Notes under the pieces: model-generated | The model's database searches: none | Seen by the model: the letters and a program-made list of their open reading frames with translations, nothing else | What the model was told of the DNA's origin: nothing | Made by a program: the position numbers and the translations under genes | NCBI RefSeq assembly: GCF_016767175.1 | Contig: NZ_CP068564.1 | Location: 558,001-622,000, forward strand | Direction: 5' to 3' | DNA length: 64,000 nucleotides | Source: Keratinibaculum paraultunense | GTDB taxonomy: Bacteria > Bacillota > Clostridia > Tissierellales > Tepidimicrobiaceae | Part shown: positions 26,089-35,120 of the stretch, piece after piece | Layout of the letters: each line of letters starts with the position of its first letter | Position numbering within the stretch: position 1 is the first letter of the stretch

Positions 26089-27270
26089 ATGGTAGAAAAT
26101 AATGTTAAAAAGATGATTGGAAAGGTTTTTAATAATATAGCAGATGCTATAGAAACGGGTCAATTTGGTGAAAGAATAAGAGTGGGTTTAACTACTTTAG
26201 GATCAGAACATGGAGTAGAAAATTTAGTAAAAGGTGCAGAACTTGCTCAAAAGAGGGATCCTTCTATTGAAGTAGTATTAATTGGACCTAAATATGATAC
26301 AGAACTAACACAAGTAATAGTTGAAACAGAAGAAGATGGGCACAAAAAAATGGAAGAATTATTAGATAGTGGAGAAATAGATGCTTGTGTTACAATGCAT
26401 TATAGTTTCCCTATTGGGGTTTCCACAGTAGGAAGAGTTATAACACCAGGAAAAGGTAAGGAAATGATAATTGCCACAACAACTGGTACTTCATCTCCTC
26501 ATAGAGTTGAAGCTATGGTTATAAACGGTATAAGTGGAATAATAACTGCAAAAGCTATTGGGATAGAAAATCCTACAGTAGGAATATTAAATGTAGACGG
26601 AGCTAGACAGGTTGAACGAGTGTTTAATGAGTTGAATGATAATGGTTATGAAATTAATTTTGCTGAGTCTGTTAGAGCAGATGGTGGAAGCATTATGAGA
26701 GGAAATGACCTGTTAGCAGGAGTACCAGATGTGATGGTTACAGATACATTAACAGGAAATATATTAATTAAGGTATTTTCTTCATATACTACTGGAGGAA
26801 GTTATGAGTCGTTGGGATATGCTTATGGACCAGGAATTGGTGAAGATTATAATAGATTGATTTTAATATTATCTAGAGCTTCTGGAACTCCTGTAGTTGC
26901 TAACGCAATTAGCTATGGTGCAGATTTAGTTAGAGGCAATGTTAAGGCTATAGCCAAATCGGAATTTGAAAAAGCAAATAAAGCTGGTATTAAGGAGATA
27001 TTAAAAGGACTTACAAAGGATACAAAAAAATCAGAAGAAGATGAAGAAGTGGAAGCTCCACCAGCTGAAACAGTTACTGGTACAATTTCGGGTATAGATA
27101 TAATGGAATTAGAAGATGCTGTTAAAACATTGTGGAAAGAAGGCATTTATGCTGAATCAGGAATGGGATGTACTGGTCCTATTGTGATGGTTAATGAAGA
27201 AAAGCTAGATAAAGCTATAGAAATATTATCTAAAGCAGGATATGTATCTAAAGGTTCTGATCCTTGTTAA
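26089..27270 (+). CDS. grdD: Glycine reductase component C alpha subunit GrdD
   Basis: PlsX/phosphate-acyltransferase-like subunit of protein C that releases acetyl-phosphate from the acetyl-enzyme by phosphate attack. Visible: RIRVGLTTLGSEHGVENLVKGAE near the N-terminus, VTDTLTGNILIKVFSSYTTG in the middle, and a C-terminal segment ending in SGMGCTGPIVMVNEEKLDKA with Cys. 393 residues. ATG at 26089 follows AGAGGTGAT, 13 bases after grdC. Last gene of the operon, followed by a terminator. Confidence 0.95.
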   Translation: MVENNVKKMIGKVFNNIADAIETGQFGERIRVGLTTLGSEHGVENLVKGAELAQKRDPSIEVVLIGPKYDTELTQVIVETEEDGHKKMEELLDSGEIDACVTMHYSFPIGVSTVGRVITPGKGKEMIIATTTGTSSPHRVEAMVINGISGIITAKAIGIENPTVGILNVDGARQVERVFNELNDNGYEINFAESVRADGGSIMRGNDLLAGVPDVMVTDTLTGNILIKVFSSYTTGGSYESLGYAYGPGIGEDYNRLILILSRASGTPVVANAISYGADLVRGNVKAIAKSEFEKANKAGIKEILKGLTKDTKKSEEDEEVEAPPAETVTGTISGIDIMELEDAVKTLWKEGIYAESGMGCTGPIVMVNEEKLDKAIEILSKAGYVSKGSDPC

Positions 27271-27310
27271 AATACTCCAATACTCCAAGAGTTATTGGAG
27301 TATTTTTTAT
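27269..27310 (+). terminator. Terminator of the glycine reductase operon
   Basis: AAAATACTCCAATA (27269-27282) pairs with TATTGGAGTATTTT (27293-27306), followed by T-rich sequence. Confidence 0.9.
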
Positions 27311-27583
27311 TTATATGCTTTATTTTGATTTACCATATAGAAAATTATTTAATATTTTACTGTTCTTAAAATGTGCTTAAATGAGTTAAAAATAAATAAT
27401 TCAAGTTTTTAATTATAAAAATAATATGATATAATATAAATTAGTTCAGTACTAAAAAATAAAGGTATTTTACAAATAAAGGTGGTAATTATTATTAATT
27501 AAAGTAGTGTGTGATTACCCAAATAAGTTATAGTTTTAATAGTAACCTACTAATAATACTATATGAGAAAGGGGAGTTTTAAA
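27311..27583 (+). other. Leader region of the BMP nucleoside transporter operon
   Basis: Non-coding. TATAAT (27430-27435) marks a probable -10 without a good -35. In the leader, GGTAAT (27484-27489) can pair with ATTACC (27514-27519). No known riboswitch motif was recognised; the purine aptamer core is absent. Confidence 0.45.
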
Positions 27584-28618
27584 ATGAAGAAAAAGTTGTT
27601 AGTTTTTTTATTGATTGGAGTATTAGTTTTTAGCATGGCTGGATGTGGAAATAATGCTGAAAAGCCAAAATCAGATATTAAAGTTGCTATGGTAACAGAT
27701 GAAGGAGGAGTTCATGACCAATCTTTTAACCAGTCAGCATGGGAAGGTTTAAAAAAAGCAGAAAAGGATTTTGGTATAAAAGTATCTTATGTAGAATCAC
27801 AACAAGATGCTGATTTTGCACCTAACTTTGAAACTTTATTGGATGCAGGTAATGATTTAATATGGGGTATAGGCTATAAACTAAGTGATGCATTACTTGA
27901 TGCAGCAACCAATAATCCAGACCAATTATATGCAATTGTTGACTTTTCTTATGGTGATAAAACACCTGATAATGTAGTAGGAGTTGTATTTAAAGCTGAG
28001 CAATCATCTTTCTTAGTAGGATATATTGCAGGTAAAATGACTGAAACTAATAAAGTTGGATTTGTTGGAGGTACTGCAGGAGATGTTATATGGGGATTTG
28101 ACTATGGATTCCAAGCAGGAGTTCAATATGCTGCTAAAGAATTAGGAAAAGAAATAGAAATACTTAATCAATATGCTGAATCCTTCTCAGACGTATCTAA
28201 GGGTAAAGCAATTGCTACTCAAATGTATCAACAAGGAGCAGATATTATATTCCATGCTTCAGGAGATACAGGAAATGGAGTTATAGAAGCTGCAAAAGAG
28301 CAAGATAAATGGGCAATTGGTGTAGATAGAGACCAAAACTACTTAGCACCAGATAATGTACTTACATCAGCTATGAAACGTGTTGATGTTGGAGTTTATA
28401 ATGTAGTGAAGGATTTAGTAGAAGACAATTTCCCGGGAGGTCAAACTGTAGTATATGGTTTAGAAGAAGGAGCAGTAGGTATTGCACCAACTTCTGATAA
28501 GCATGTACCAAAGGAAATACTTGAAGAAGTGAAAGAATTAGAAAAGAAGATAATAGATGGGGAAATAGAAGTACCTTATAATGAAGAAACTTTTAAAGAA
28601 TTTATGAAAACATTATAA
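27584..28618 (+). CDS. BMP family nucleoside-binding lipoprotein
   Basis: Extracellular binding protein of the Bmp/Med (PnrA-like) family, which binds purine nucleosides. The lipoprotein signal peptide ends in FSMAGC. The family block VAMVTDEGGVHDQSFNQSAW is immediately downstream, with later WGFDYGFQAGVQYA and IFHASGDTGNG segments. 344 residues is normal. The frame starts earlier, but AAAGGGGAG fixes ATG at 27584. It heads a four-gene ABC importer resembling nupNOPQ of B. subtilis. Nucleoside specificity is inferred from family. Confidence 0.88.
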   Translation: MKKKLLVFLLIGVLVFSMAGCGNNAEKPKSDIKVAMVTDEGGVHDQSFNQSAWEGLKKAEKDFGIKVSYVESQQDADFAPNFETLLDAGNDLIWGIGYKLSDALLDAATNNPDQLYAIVDFSYGDKTPDNVVGVVFKAEQSSFLVGYIAGKMTETNKVGFVGGTAGDVIWGFDYGFQAGVQYAAKELGKEIEILNQYAESFSDVSKGKAIATQMYQQGADIIFHASGDTGNGVIEAAKEQDKWAIGVDRDQNYLAPDNVLTSAMKRVDVGVYNVVKDLVEDNFPGGQTVVYGLEEGAVGIAPTSDKHVPKEILEEVKELEKKIIDGEIEVPYNEETFKEFMKTL

Positions 28619-28630
28619 TAAAATAAGAAA

Positions 28631-28660
28631 TTGCAGCTCAGACCTATGCCTGAGCTGCAA
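28631..28660 (+). other. Hairpin between binding protein and ATPase genes
   Basis: Perfect 11-bp stem TTGCAGCTCAG (28631-28641) with CTGAGCTGCAA (28650-28660) and no T run. Probably sets higher expression of the binding protein than of the membrane subunits. Confidence 0.65.
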
Positions 28661-28684
28661 AAATATTAGATAGGAGGGGTCCTA

Positions 28685-30226
28685 TTGAGTATTGATTTTA
28701 ATACTAAAGTTATTGAGATGAAAAATATTACTAAGAAGTTTGGTGACTTTGTTGCAAATGATAATATTGATTTAACAGTTCATAAAGGAGAAATACATGC
28801 ATTATTGGGGGAAAATGGGGCTGGGAAGACCACCTTGATGAATATATTATATGGTTTATATAAACCAACCTCTGGAGAAATATATATAAATGGTAAAAAA
28901 ATTGATATTACTAATCCTAGTGTTGCAATAGAGAACGGTATTGGAATGGTTCATCAGCATTTTATGTTAGTAGAAACATTTACTGTAGTAGAAAACATAA
29001 TATTAGGTATGGAAATTACTAAAAACATGGGAGTTTTAGATATTGAAAGAGCTACTAAGGAAATAGAAGAATTATCTAAAAAATATGGTCTTCATGTAGA
29101 TCCTAATGCTAAAATACATGATATATCAGTAGGAATGCAACAAAGGGTTGAGATATTAAAAGCTCTGTATAGAGGAGCAGATATTTTGATATTAGATGAG
29201 CCAACTGCAGTATTGACTCCTCAAGAAATAGATGAATTGATGGAAATAATGAAGAGTTTATCTGATCAAGGAAAGACTATTATTATAATTACTCATAAAC
29301 TTAAGGAAATAAAGCAGGTAGCAGATTACTGCACAGTCATAAGAAGGGGTAAAAAGATTGATACAGTAAAGGTGGCAGATATAGCAGAAGAGGATTTAGC
29401 AGCTATGATGGTAGGAAGACAAGTAAGTTTTAAGGTAGACAAAAAAGAAGTAGATATAGGAGATGTTATATTAAAAGTCGATAATTTAGTAGTTAAAGAT
29501 AATAGGAATTTAAATGCAGTAAATGGTTTATCTTTGAAATTGCATAGAGGAGAAATATTGGGAATTGCTGGAGTTGATGGTAATGGGCAATCGGAATTTA
29601 TAGAAGGAATTACAGGATTAAGACCAGTAGAAAGTGGAGTAGTTACTTTAAATGGAAAAGATATAACTAATTTAACTCCTAAAGAGATAATTGAAAGTGG
29701 AATTAATACAATTCCTGAAGATAGGCAAAGAAGAGGATTAGTATTGGAATTTACAGTTGCTGAAAATATGATACTAGAAAATTACTATAAAGAACCTTTT
29801 TCTACTAAAGGTAGATTAAATCATGAATCAATTTCAAATTTTGCAATAGAACTTATAGATAAATTTGATATAAGACCACAAGATCATAATCATAAAGTTG
29901 GTGAACTTTCTGGTGGTAATCAACAAAAAGTTATATTGGCTAGAGAAATATCCAATAATCCTGATGTATTAATAGCAGCGCAGCCTACAAGGGGATTAGA
30001 TGTGGGAGCTGTCGAATTTATTCACAAGTATTTAATAGAACAAAGGGATAATGGAAAAGCAGTATTATTAATTTCTTTTGAATTAGATGAGATTATGAAT
30101 CTTTCTGATAGAATAGCAGTTATATTTAATGGAAAAATTATAGATATAATGGATGCAAAAGAAGCAGATGAAAGAACTCTAGGTTACTTAATGGCTGGAG
30201 GAGGTACAATAGATGAAGCGAAATAG
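28685..30226 (+). CDS. Nucleoside ABC transporter ATP-binding protein (two nucleotide-binding domains)
   Basis: RbsA/NupO-type double ATPase of 513 residues. The first domain has GENGAGKTTLM, signature DISVGMQQRVEILKAL and ILDEPTAVLT. The second has a degenerate Walker A (GVDGNGQSEFIEG), signature ELSGGNQQKVILAREI and an altered Walker B (LIAAQPTRGLDVG), as usual for this group. Start is TTG at 28685 with AGGAGGGG at 28672-28679. Its 3' end overlaps the permease start. Confidence 0.92.
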   Translation: MSIDFNTKVIEMKNITKKFGDFVANDNIDLTVHKGEIHALLGENGAGKTTLMNILYGLYKPTSGEIYINGKKIDITNPSVAIENGIGMVHQHFMLVETFTVVENIILGMEITKNMGVLDIERATKEIEELSKKYGLHVDPNAKIHDISVGMQQRVEILKALYRGADILILDEPTAVLTPQEIDELMEIMKSLSDQGKTIIIITHKLKEIKQVADYCTVIRRGKKIDTVKVADIAEEDLAAMMVGRQVSFKVDKKEVDIGDVILKVDNLVVKDNRNLNAVNGLSLKLHRGEILGIAGVDGNGQSEFIEGITGLRPVESGVVTLNGKDITNLTPKEIIESGINTIPEDRQRRGLVLEFTVAENMILENYYKEPFSTKGRLNHESISNFAIELIDKFDIRPQDHNHKVGELSGGNQQKVILAREISNNPDVLIAAQPTRGLDVGAVEFIHKYLIEQRDNGKAVLLISFELDEIMNLSDRIAVIFNGKIIDIMDAKEADERTLGYLMAGGGTIDEAK

Positions 30227-31325
30227 ATTTATAATGATAGGAATATCCATATTGTTGGGACTAATTGTAGGGGCTATAGTATTATTGATAGCAGGGTTTA
30301 ATCCTTTAGAAGCTTATGGAGTTATGATAAAGGGTGTTTTTGGAAGTCCTAAGTATATATCATGGACTATAATTAGGTCTACTCCATTAATTCTAACTGG
30401 TATATCGGTAGCATTTGCTTTTAGAACAGGCTTATTTAATATAGGAGCAGAAGGACAATTTATAATAGGTAGTTTAGTTGCAACTTTAGTAGGTTATTTT
30501 GTAAAACTTCCTCCAATTATTCATCCAATAGTAGCATTATTAGCTGGAGCATTGGCAGGAGCGTTGTGGGCTGGATTTGCTGGGTTATTGAAAGCAAAAT
30601 TTGGAATAAATGAAGTAATTACCACTATTATGTTAAATTGGATTGCATTATATTTTAGCAATTTTATGGTATTTACCAAAGCATTTAAAAGACCTAACAA
30701 AGATGCATCTCATAGGATATTGGAGTCTGCTAGTATAAATGTACTAGGAAAATGGAAAACTTCTGAAGCTGGAAAAGCTTTTTTAGTAGAGCATAAGTTT
30801 TGGAAAGAATTTTTAAATCCACCAGTAAATTATGGTTTTATAATTGCCATATTGGTAGCTATGCTAATATGGTATATATTAAAACATACTACATTAGGTT
30901 ATCAACTTAGGGCAGTAGGGTTCAATAAAGATGCTGCTGAGTATGGCGGTATAGATGTTAAGAAAAACATAGTGGTATCTATGATGATAGCAGGCGCATT
31001 ATCTGGATTAGCAGGAGCAACTCAAGTATTAGGAGTATCCAAAGAAACAGCTATATTAGCTATAATGGAAGGTTATGGATTTGATGGAATAGCGGTATCT
31101 CTAATTTCTGGGAACAATCCTATAGGATGTATACCTGCAGCATTATTATTTGGTGCTTTAAAATATGGTGGTAGTAAATTACAGCCAGCTATAGGTGCAC
31201 CGTTTGAGGTAATAAATATAATAATAGGTATTATAGTATTCTTCATAGCAATGCCAAAGCTAGTTGAAATGATTATTTCCTATAGAGAAAAGAAAAGAGG
31301 TGGGGAAGTTGAAAGCATTAAATGA
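30213..31325 (+). CDS. Nucleoside ABC transporter permease 1
   Basis: Membrane permease of the BPD_transp_2 family (RbsC-like), about ten helices, with FRTGLFNIGAEGQFIIGSL and the conserved EYGGIDVKKNIV...GALSGLAGATQVLG block. 370 residues. Start ATG at 30213 overlaps the ATPase stop by 14 bases, with GGAGGAGG upstream. It pairs with the next permease as a heterodimer, as in NupP/NupQ. Confidence 0.92.
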   Translation: MKRNRFIMIGISILLGLIVGAIVLLIAGFNPLEAYGVMIKGVFGSPKYISWTIIRSTPLILTGISVAFAFRTGLFNIGAEGQFIIGSLVATLVGYFVKLPPIIHPIVALLAGALAGALWAGFAGLLKAKFGINEVITTIMLNWIALYFSNFMVFTKAFKRPNKDASHRILESASINVLGKWKTSEAGKAFLVEHKFWKEFLNPPVNYGFIIAILVAMLIWYILKHTTLGYQLRAVGFNKDAAEYGGIDVKKNIVVSMMIAGALSGLAGATQVLGVSKETAILAIMEGYGFDGIAVSLISGNNPIGCIPAALLFGALKYGGSKLQPAIGAPFEVINIIIGIIVFFIAMPKLVEMIISYREKKRGGEVESIK

Positions 31326-32247
31326 TTTAGGAATAATATTAGGGATTAGCTTAATGTATGCAGCACCATTGATGTATACTGCTTTGGGTGGGGTTATATC
31401 TGAAAACGCAGGTGTAGTAAATATAGGGTTAGAAGGTATGATGACTATTGGTGCATTTACAGGTGCAGCGGTATCATATTTTACGGGTAATCCATGGTTA
31501 GGGTTTTTAGCAGCTGGATTATCTGGCGGTGCGTTAGCATTGTTGCATGCTGTTGCATGTGTAACATTTGCTGCAGATCATGTAATATCAGGTACTGCTA
31601 TAAATTTTATAGGACCAGGATTAGCACTATATCTATGTAAGATATTTTTTGATGGGGCTGCTATGACATTGCCTTTGGATTTAAATCATAAAATTCCAAG
31701 ACCTCTTGATAGATTTTTTTCTACAAATTCTTTTTGGAATTCTGTATTAAATCAATATGCAACAGTATATATTGCATTTTTATTGGTGATATTGGTCTGG
31801 TTTATATTATATAAAACTAAATTAGGACTTAGGTTAAGATCTGTAGGTGAACATCCGAGAGCAGCGGATACTTTAGGAATAGATGTTTTTAAAATAAAAT
31901 ACTTAGCGGTTATTCTCTCTGGTATACTTGCAGGTTTTGGTGGAGCAGCATTGAGTATTGCCGTAGTATCAAATTATAGAATATCATTAATATCAGGGCA
32001 AGGGTTCATTGCATTGGCAGCCATGATATTTGGTAATTGGAAGCCTCAAGGAGCTATGTGGGGCTGTTTATTATTTGGAATAGCACAAGGTTTAGCAGTA
32101 TATTTAGGAGGTACAAGTTTAAAAATATCATCCCAAATATTAGCTATGATACCTTATATTATAACTATAATAGTATTAGTATTCTTCGTTGGAGAAGCTA
32201 CTGGTCCTGCAGCTAATGGTATACCTTATGAAAAGGATCAAGATTAA
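31309..32247 (+). CDS. Nucleoside ABC transporter permease 2
   Basis: Second BPD_transp_2 permease: GVISENAGVVNIGLEGMMTIG near the N-terminus and ADTLGIDVFKIKYLAVILSGILAGFGGA in the second half. The frame is open from GTG at 31300, but that codon is part of the AGAGGTGG site, so TTG at 31309 is the better start (312 residues). It overlaps permease 1 by 17 bases. Last gene of the operon, followed by a long perfect hairpin. Confidence 0.9.
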   Translation: MKALNDLGIILGISLMYAAPLMYTALGGVISENAGVVNIGLEGMMTIGAFTGAAVSYFTGNPWLGFLAAGLSGGALALLHAVACVTFAADHVISGTAINFIGPGLALYLCKIFFDGAAMTLPLDLNHKIPRPLDRFFSTNSFWNSVLNQYATVYIAFLLVILVWFILYKTKLGLRLRSVGEHPRAADTLGIDVFKIKYLAVILSGILAGFGGAALSIAVVSNYRISLISGQGFIALAAMIFGNWKPQGAMWGCLLFGIAQGLAVYLGGTSLKISSQILAMIPYIITIIVLVFFVGEATGPAANGIPYEKDQD

Positions 32248-32287
32248 TTAAAACCTTTGTTCTGTACAGAACAAAGGTTTTAATTAA
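32244..32287. terminator. Terminator of the nucleoside transporter operon
   Basis: A 44-base perfect inverted repeat (22 + 22 bases, centre GT|AC) with core AAAACCTTTGTTCTGT, starting in the stop codon of permease 2. TTTT is part of the descending arm. Confidence 0.85.
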
Positions 32288-32309
32288 AAATTTGTACTTA
32301 TTTGGTATT

Positions 32310-32337
32310 TTGATCTAGTGGCAATATTTGATATAAT
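32310..32337 (+). promoter_or_regulatory. Promoter for rpoN
   Basis: TTGATC at 32310-32315, 16-base spacer and TATAAT at 32332-32337, about 70 bases before the rpoN start. Confidence 0.55.
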
Positions 32338-32407
32338 AATACTAAGCGAGTAAGGTAGGATAACAAATTTTTTATTAATATTATTGATAATAATAGGAGT
32401 GAACCTA

Positions 32408-33784
32408 ATGAAGTTAGGATATGACTTAGCCCTTGAACAAGTTCAAAAATTAGTAATGACGCCTGAATTAAGACAAGCTATTCAATTACTTCAATTTACT
32501 AGTCAAGAGTTAAATGAGTATTTGGAAAAACAAATAGAAGAAAATCCTTTATTAGAACTGGAGAATTCAACAAAAGATTATGAAAACATAGATGATTATG
32601 TTGACGAAAAAGAAGAAATTGATTGGAAAGAGTATATAGGTAAAGATGACGATGTAAGCTATCGACCTCAAGTGGATAAAAATGCAAAAGAATATAGTTT
32701 TGATAATTTTATTAGTTATTCTCCATCTTTAAAAGATGAACTGTTTTTTCAATTAAATGTATTAGAAATAAGCAAAGAGGAAAGGAAAATAGGAGAGATA
32801 TTAATAGAGAATATTGATGAAAACGGATATCTTATGGCTTCAGTAGAACAAGTGGCTAAGGATTTTAGAGTAAATCCTAAAAAGGTTGAAAACGTTTTAT
32901 CTATAATTCAAGGTTTTGAGCCTACAGGAGTTGGGGCAAGGAATCTTAAAGAATGTTTGTTGTTACAGATTAGAAAAGATAAAAATAAAAGCCCTAAAGT
33001 AGAAATAATAATTAATCATTATCTAGAAGATATTGCTTATAATCGATTATCTAAAATAGCAAAGGAACTGGATATGGACATAGATGAAGTTCAAGAAGCA
33101 TGTGATTATATAAAAACACTAGAACCTAAACCAGGAAGATGTTTTAGTAGCGAAGAACAAGTAAAATATATAACTCCTGATGCTACCATCGAGTGTATAG
33201 ATGGGGAATATATTATAATATTAAATGATGTTACAGGACCTAGGCTTAATATAAATAATTTTTATAAAGAATTATTACAAAAAGGGAAAGATGCAAAAGC
33301 TACAGAATATCTCACTAAAAAATTAAATTCTGCTATGTGGATAATTAAAAGTATTGAGCAGAGAAGAATGACTATATATAAAGTAATTGAGTCTATATTA
33401 AAATTTCAAAAGGACTTTTTCGAAATTGGAGAAAAAGGTTTAAAACCGCTTACATTGAGTGAAGTGGCTGAAGATATTGAAATGCATGAATCAACAGTGA
33501 GTAGAGCTACAAATGGTAAATATGTTCAAACTCCGAAGGGTTTGTATGAATTAAAATTTTTCTTTTCTAGTGGTTTTGCCACTGATGGTGGTGAGATATC
33601 TTCTATTAGTATTAAGTCTATTATTAAGGATTTAATAGAAAGAGAAAATCCCAAAAAACCCTACAGTGATCAGAAAATATCGGATATATTAAAAGCTAAA
33701 GGTATAAATATTTCCAGAAGAACTGTTGCAAAATATAGAGATGAATTGGAGATTCCATCTTCAACTGTGAGGAGAAGATATTAA
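32408..33784 (+). CDS. rpoN: RNA polymerase sigma-54 factor
   Basis: Alternative sigma factor needing AAA+ activators. The N-terminal activator-interacting region I is Gln/Leu-rich (QKLVMTPELRQAIQLLQFTSQELNEYL is its hallmark, residues about 10-36). Then come the core-binding domain and, at the C-terminus, the helix-turn-helix and RpoN box SRRTVAKYRDELEIPSS. 458 residues. The frame opens at 32384, but TAGGAGTGA fixes ATG at 32408. It precedes the glycolytic operon, an arrangement seen in several Firmicutes. Confidence 0.94.
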   Translation: MKLGYDLALEQVQKLVMTPELRQAIQLLQFTSQELNEYLEKQIEENPLLELENSTKDYENIDDYVDEKEEIDWKEYIGKDDDVSYRPQVDKNAKEYSFDNFISYSPSLKDELFFQLNVLEISKEERKIGEILIENIDENGYLMASVEQVAKDFRVNPKKVENVLSIIQGFEPTGVGARNLKECLLLQIRKDKNKSPKVEIIINHYLEDIAYNRLSKIAKELDMDIDEVQEACDYIKTLEPKPGRCFSSEEQVKYITPDATIECIDGEYIIILNDVTGPRLNINNFYKELLQKGKDAKATEYLTKKLNSAMWIIKSIEQRRMTIYKVIESILKFQKDFFEIGEKGLKPLTLSEVAEDIEMHESTVSRATNGKYVQTPKGLYELKFFFSSGFATDGGEISSISIKSIIKDLIERENPKKPYSDQKISDILKAKGINISRRTVAKYRDELEIPSSTVRRRY

Positions 33785-33873
33785 TTTTATTAAGGTGTAA
33801 AATTGTTGATCCTAGGGTTGGTAATATGACCAACTCTAATTTTATATTAATGTTTTTTATGGCTTAATAACTA

Positions 33874-33902
33874 TTGAAAAGAAAGTTCATATGGTTTATA
33901 AT
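33874..33902 (+). promoter_or_regulatory. Promoter of the cggR-glycolytic operon
   Basis: TTGAAA at 33874-33879, 17-base spacer, perfect TATAAT at 33897-33902. Transcription would begin near 33909, ahead of the CggR operator. Confidence 0.75.
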
Positions 33903-33941
33903 TAGATTAAGGTGAAATTGCCTTTTAATTTTTGCAGGTCA

Positions 33942-33977
33942 TGGGACAGATTTTATACATAAGGGACACTATATGTC
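33942..33977 (+). promoter_or_regulatory. CggR operator
   Basis: GGGAC-N6-TATA-N4-aGGGAC-N6-TGTC spans 33942-33977. This is the arrangement known for the B. subtilis CggR operator (CGGGAC-N6-TGTC-N4, repeated), with exact spacing; the second half-site is nearly perfect, the first has TATA for TGTC. It lies downstream of the promoter and upstream of cggR, as in B. subtilis. Confidence 0.8.
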
Positions 33978-34048
33978 CCGGAGGTTTAAAATTATGTATT
34001 TTTCATATACTATTTGTGATTAGTTTACAAAAGGTGGGGCTAATTAAT

Positions 34049-35083
34049 ATGGATTTAATTGAATTGGGAAAAAAAATTGTCCCTGAAGTATTTGATATAA
34101 TTGAATTGAGATATAATATTTTAAGGACTATATATTATAATCAACCTATTGGTAGAAGAGGACTATCATATCAACTTAATATAGGAGAAAGAACTATTAG
34201 AAGGGAAGTAAACATTCTCAAAGAATATGGATTGTTGAATATAGAAAGCATGGGTATGTATGTAACAGAGGAAGGAAAAAATGTAATTAAAGAAATGGAA
34301 AAAATCATGCATAGAATAAAAGGAATTTCAAATTTAGAAGAAGCACTAACAAATTTATTAAAAGTAGATAAGATTCTAATAGTTCCAGGAAATTCTGATG
34401 ATAATAATTTAACATTGAAAGATATGGGCAAGGTTGCTTCTATGACTCTAAGGAAATTAATAAAAGAAGGTTCTATAATAGGAGTGACCGGTGGAACTAC
34501 AATGGCTCATGTAGCAGAAGAAATGCCATTAGGAAAAGTTGCAAATGATGTATTAGTTATTCCGGCTAGAGGAGGGTTAGGAAAAGAGGTAGAAACTCAA
34601 TCCAATAGTATAGCTGCAAAACTAGCTAAAAAGTTAGATGCTAATTATAAATTGCTACATGTACCAGATAATGTAGATAAAGTAACCTTGAACGCAATAC
34701 TTAATGTACCTGATGTAAAGGAAATAATAGAATTGATACGTGATATGGACATATTAATATTTGGTATTGGAAGAGCTGATGTAATGGCAAAAAGAAGACA
34801 GCTTTCGAAAGAAAAAATTGATGATATAATTAATAAAGGTGCTGTTGCTGAGGCTTTTGGTCACTATTTTAATATAGAAGGAAAAGAAGTATGGGAATCT
34901 TTAACTGTAGGAATATCTTTAGATACTTTTCAAAAGATAGATAATGTAATAGGAGTTGCTGGAGGGGAAGAAAAAGCAGAAGCTATAATGGCTATAGCAT
35001 CACTAAGAAAGAATATGACAATTATAACTGATGAAGGAGCTGCAAAAAAAATAATTAAAATAGCTAAAAAAGCTACAAGGTAG
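34049..35083 (+). CDS. cggR: Central glycolytic genes regulator CggR
   Basis: SorC/DeoR-family repressor of the lower glycolytic operon, controlled by fructose-1,6-bisphosphate in B. subtilis. An N-terminal winged helix-turn-helix (SYQLNIGERTIRREVNILKEYG) is followed by the sugar-binding domain with GVTGGTTMAHVAEEMP, PARGGLG and FGIGRADVMAKRR. 344 residues is normal. An in-frame extension reaches to 33932, across the operator, but AAAGGTGGGG upstream of ATG at 34049 decides the start. First gene of cggR-gap-pgk-tpiA-gpmI-eno. Confidence 0.93.
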   Translation: MDLIELGKKIVPEVFDIIELRYNILRTIYYNQPIGRRGLSYQLNIGERTIRREVNILKEYGLLNIESMGMYVTEEGKNVIKEMEKIMHRIKGISNLEEALTNLLKVDKILIVPGNSDDNNLTLKDMGKVASMTLRKLIKEGSIIGVTGGTTMAHVAEEMPLGKVANDVLVIPARGGLGKEVETQSNSIAAKLAKKLDANYKLLHVPDNVDKVTLNAILNVPDVKEIIELIRDMDILIFGIGRADVMAKRRQLSKEKIDDIINKGAVAEAFGHYFNIEGKEVWESLTVGISLDTFQKIDNVIGVAGGEEKAEAIMAIASLRKNMTIITDEGAAKKIIKIAKKATR

Positions 35084-35120
35084 CTTTAATATAAAAATAC
35101 AATATTAAGGAGGAATATTT

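Noticed and set aside
27430-27583. Purine riboswitch before the nucleoside transporter
   Set aside because: The conserved loop sequences of the purine aptamer are missing; only a generic hairpin is present.
28631-28660. Terminator after the BMP-binding protein gene
   Set aside because: The stem is strong but lacks a T run and lies within an obvious operon.
33932-34048. N-terminal extension of CggR from TTG 33932
   Set aside because: It would run through the CggR operator and has no ribosome binding site; the ATG at 34049 has AAAGGTGGGG before it.
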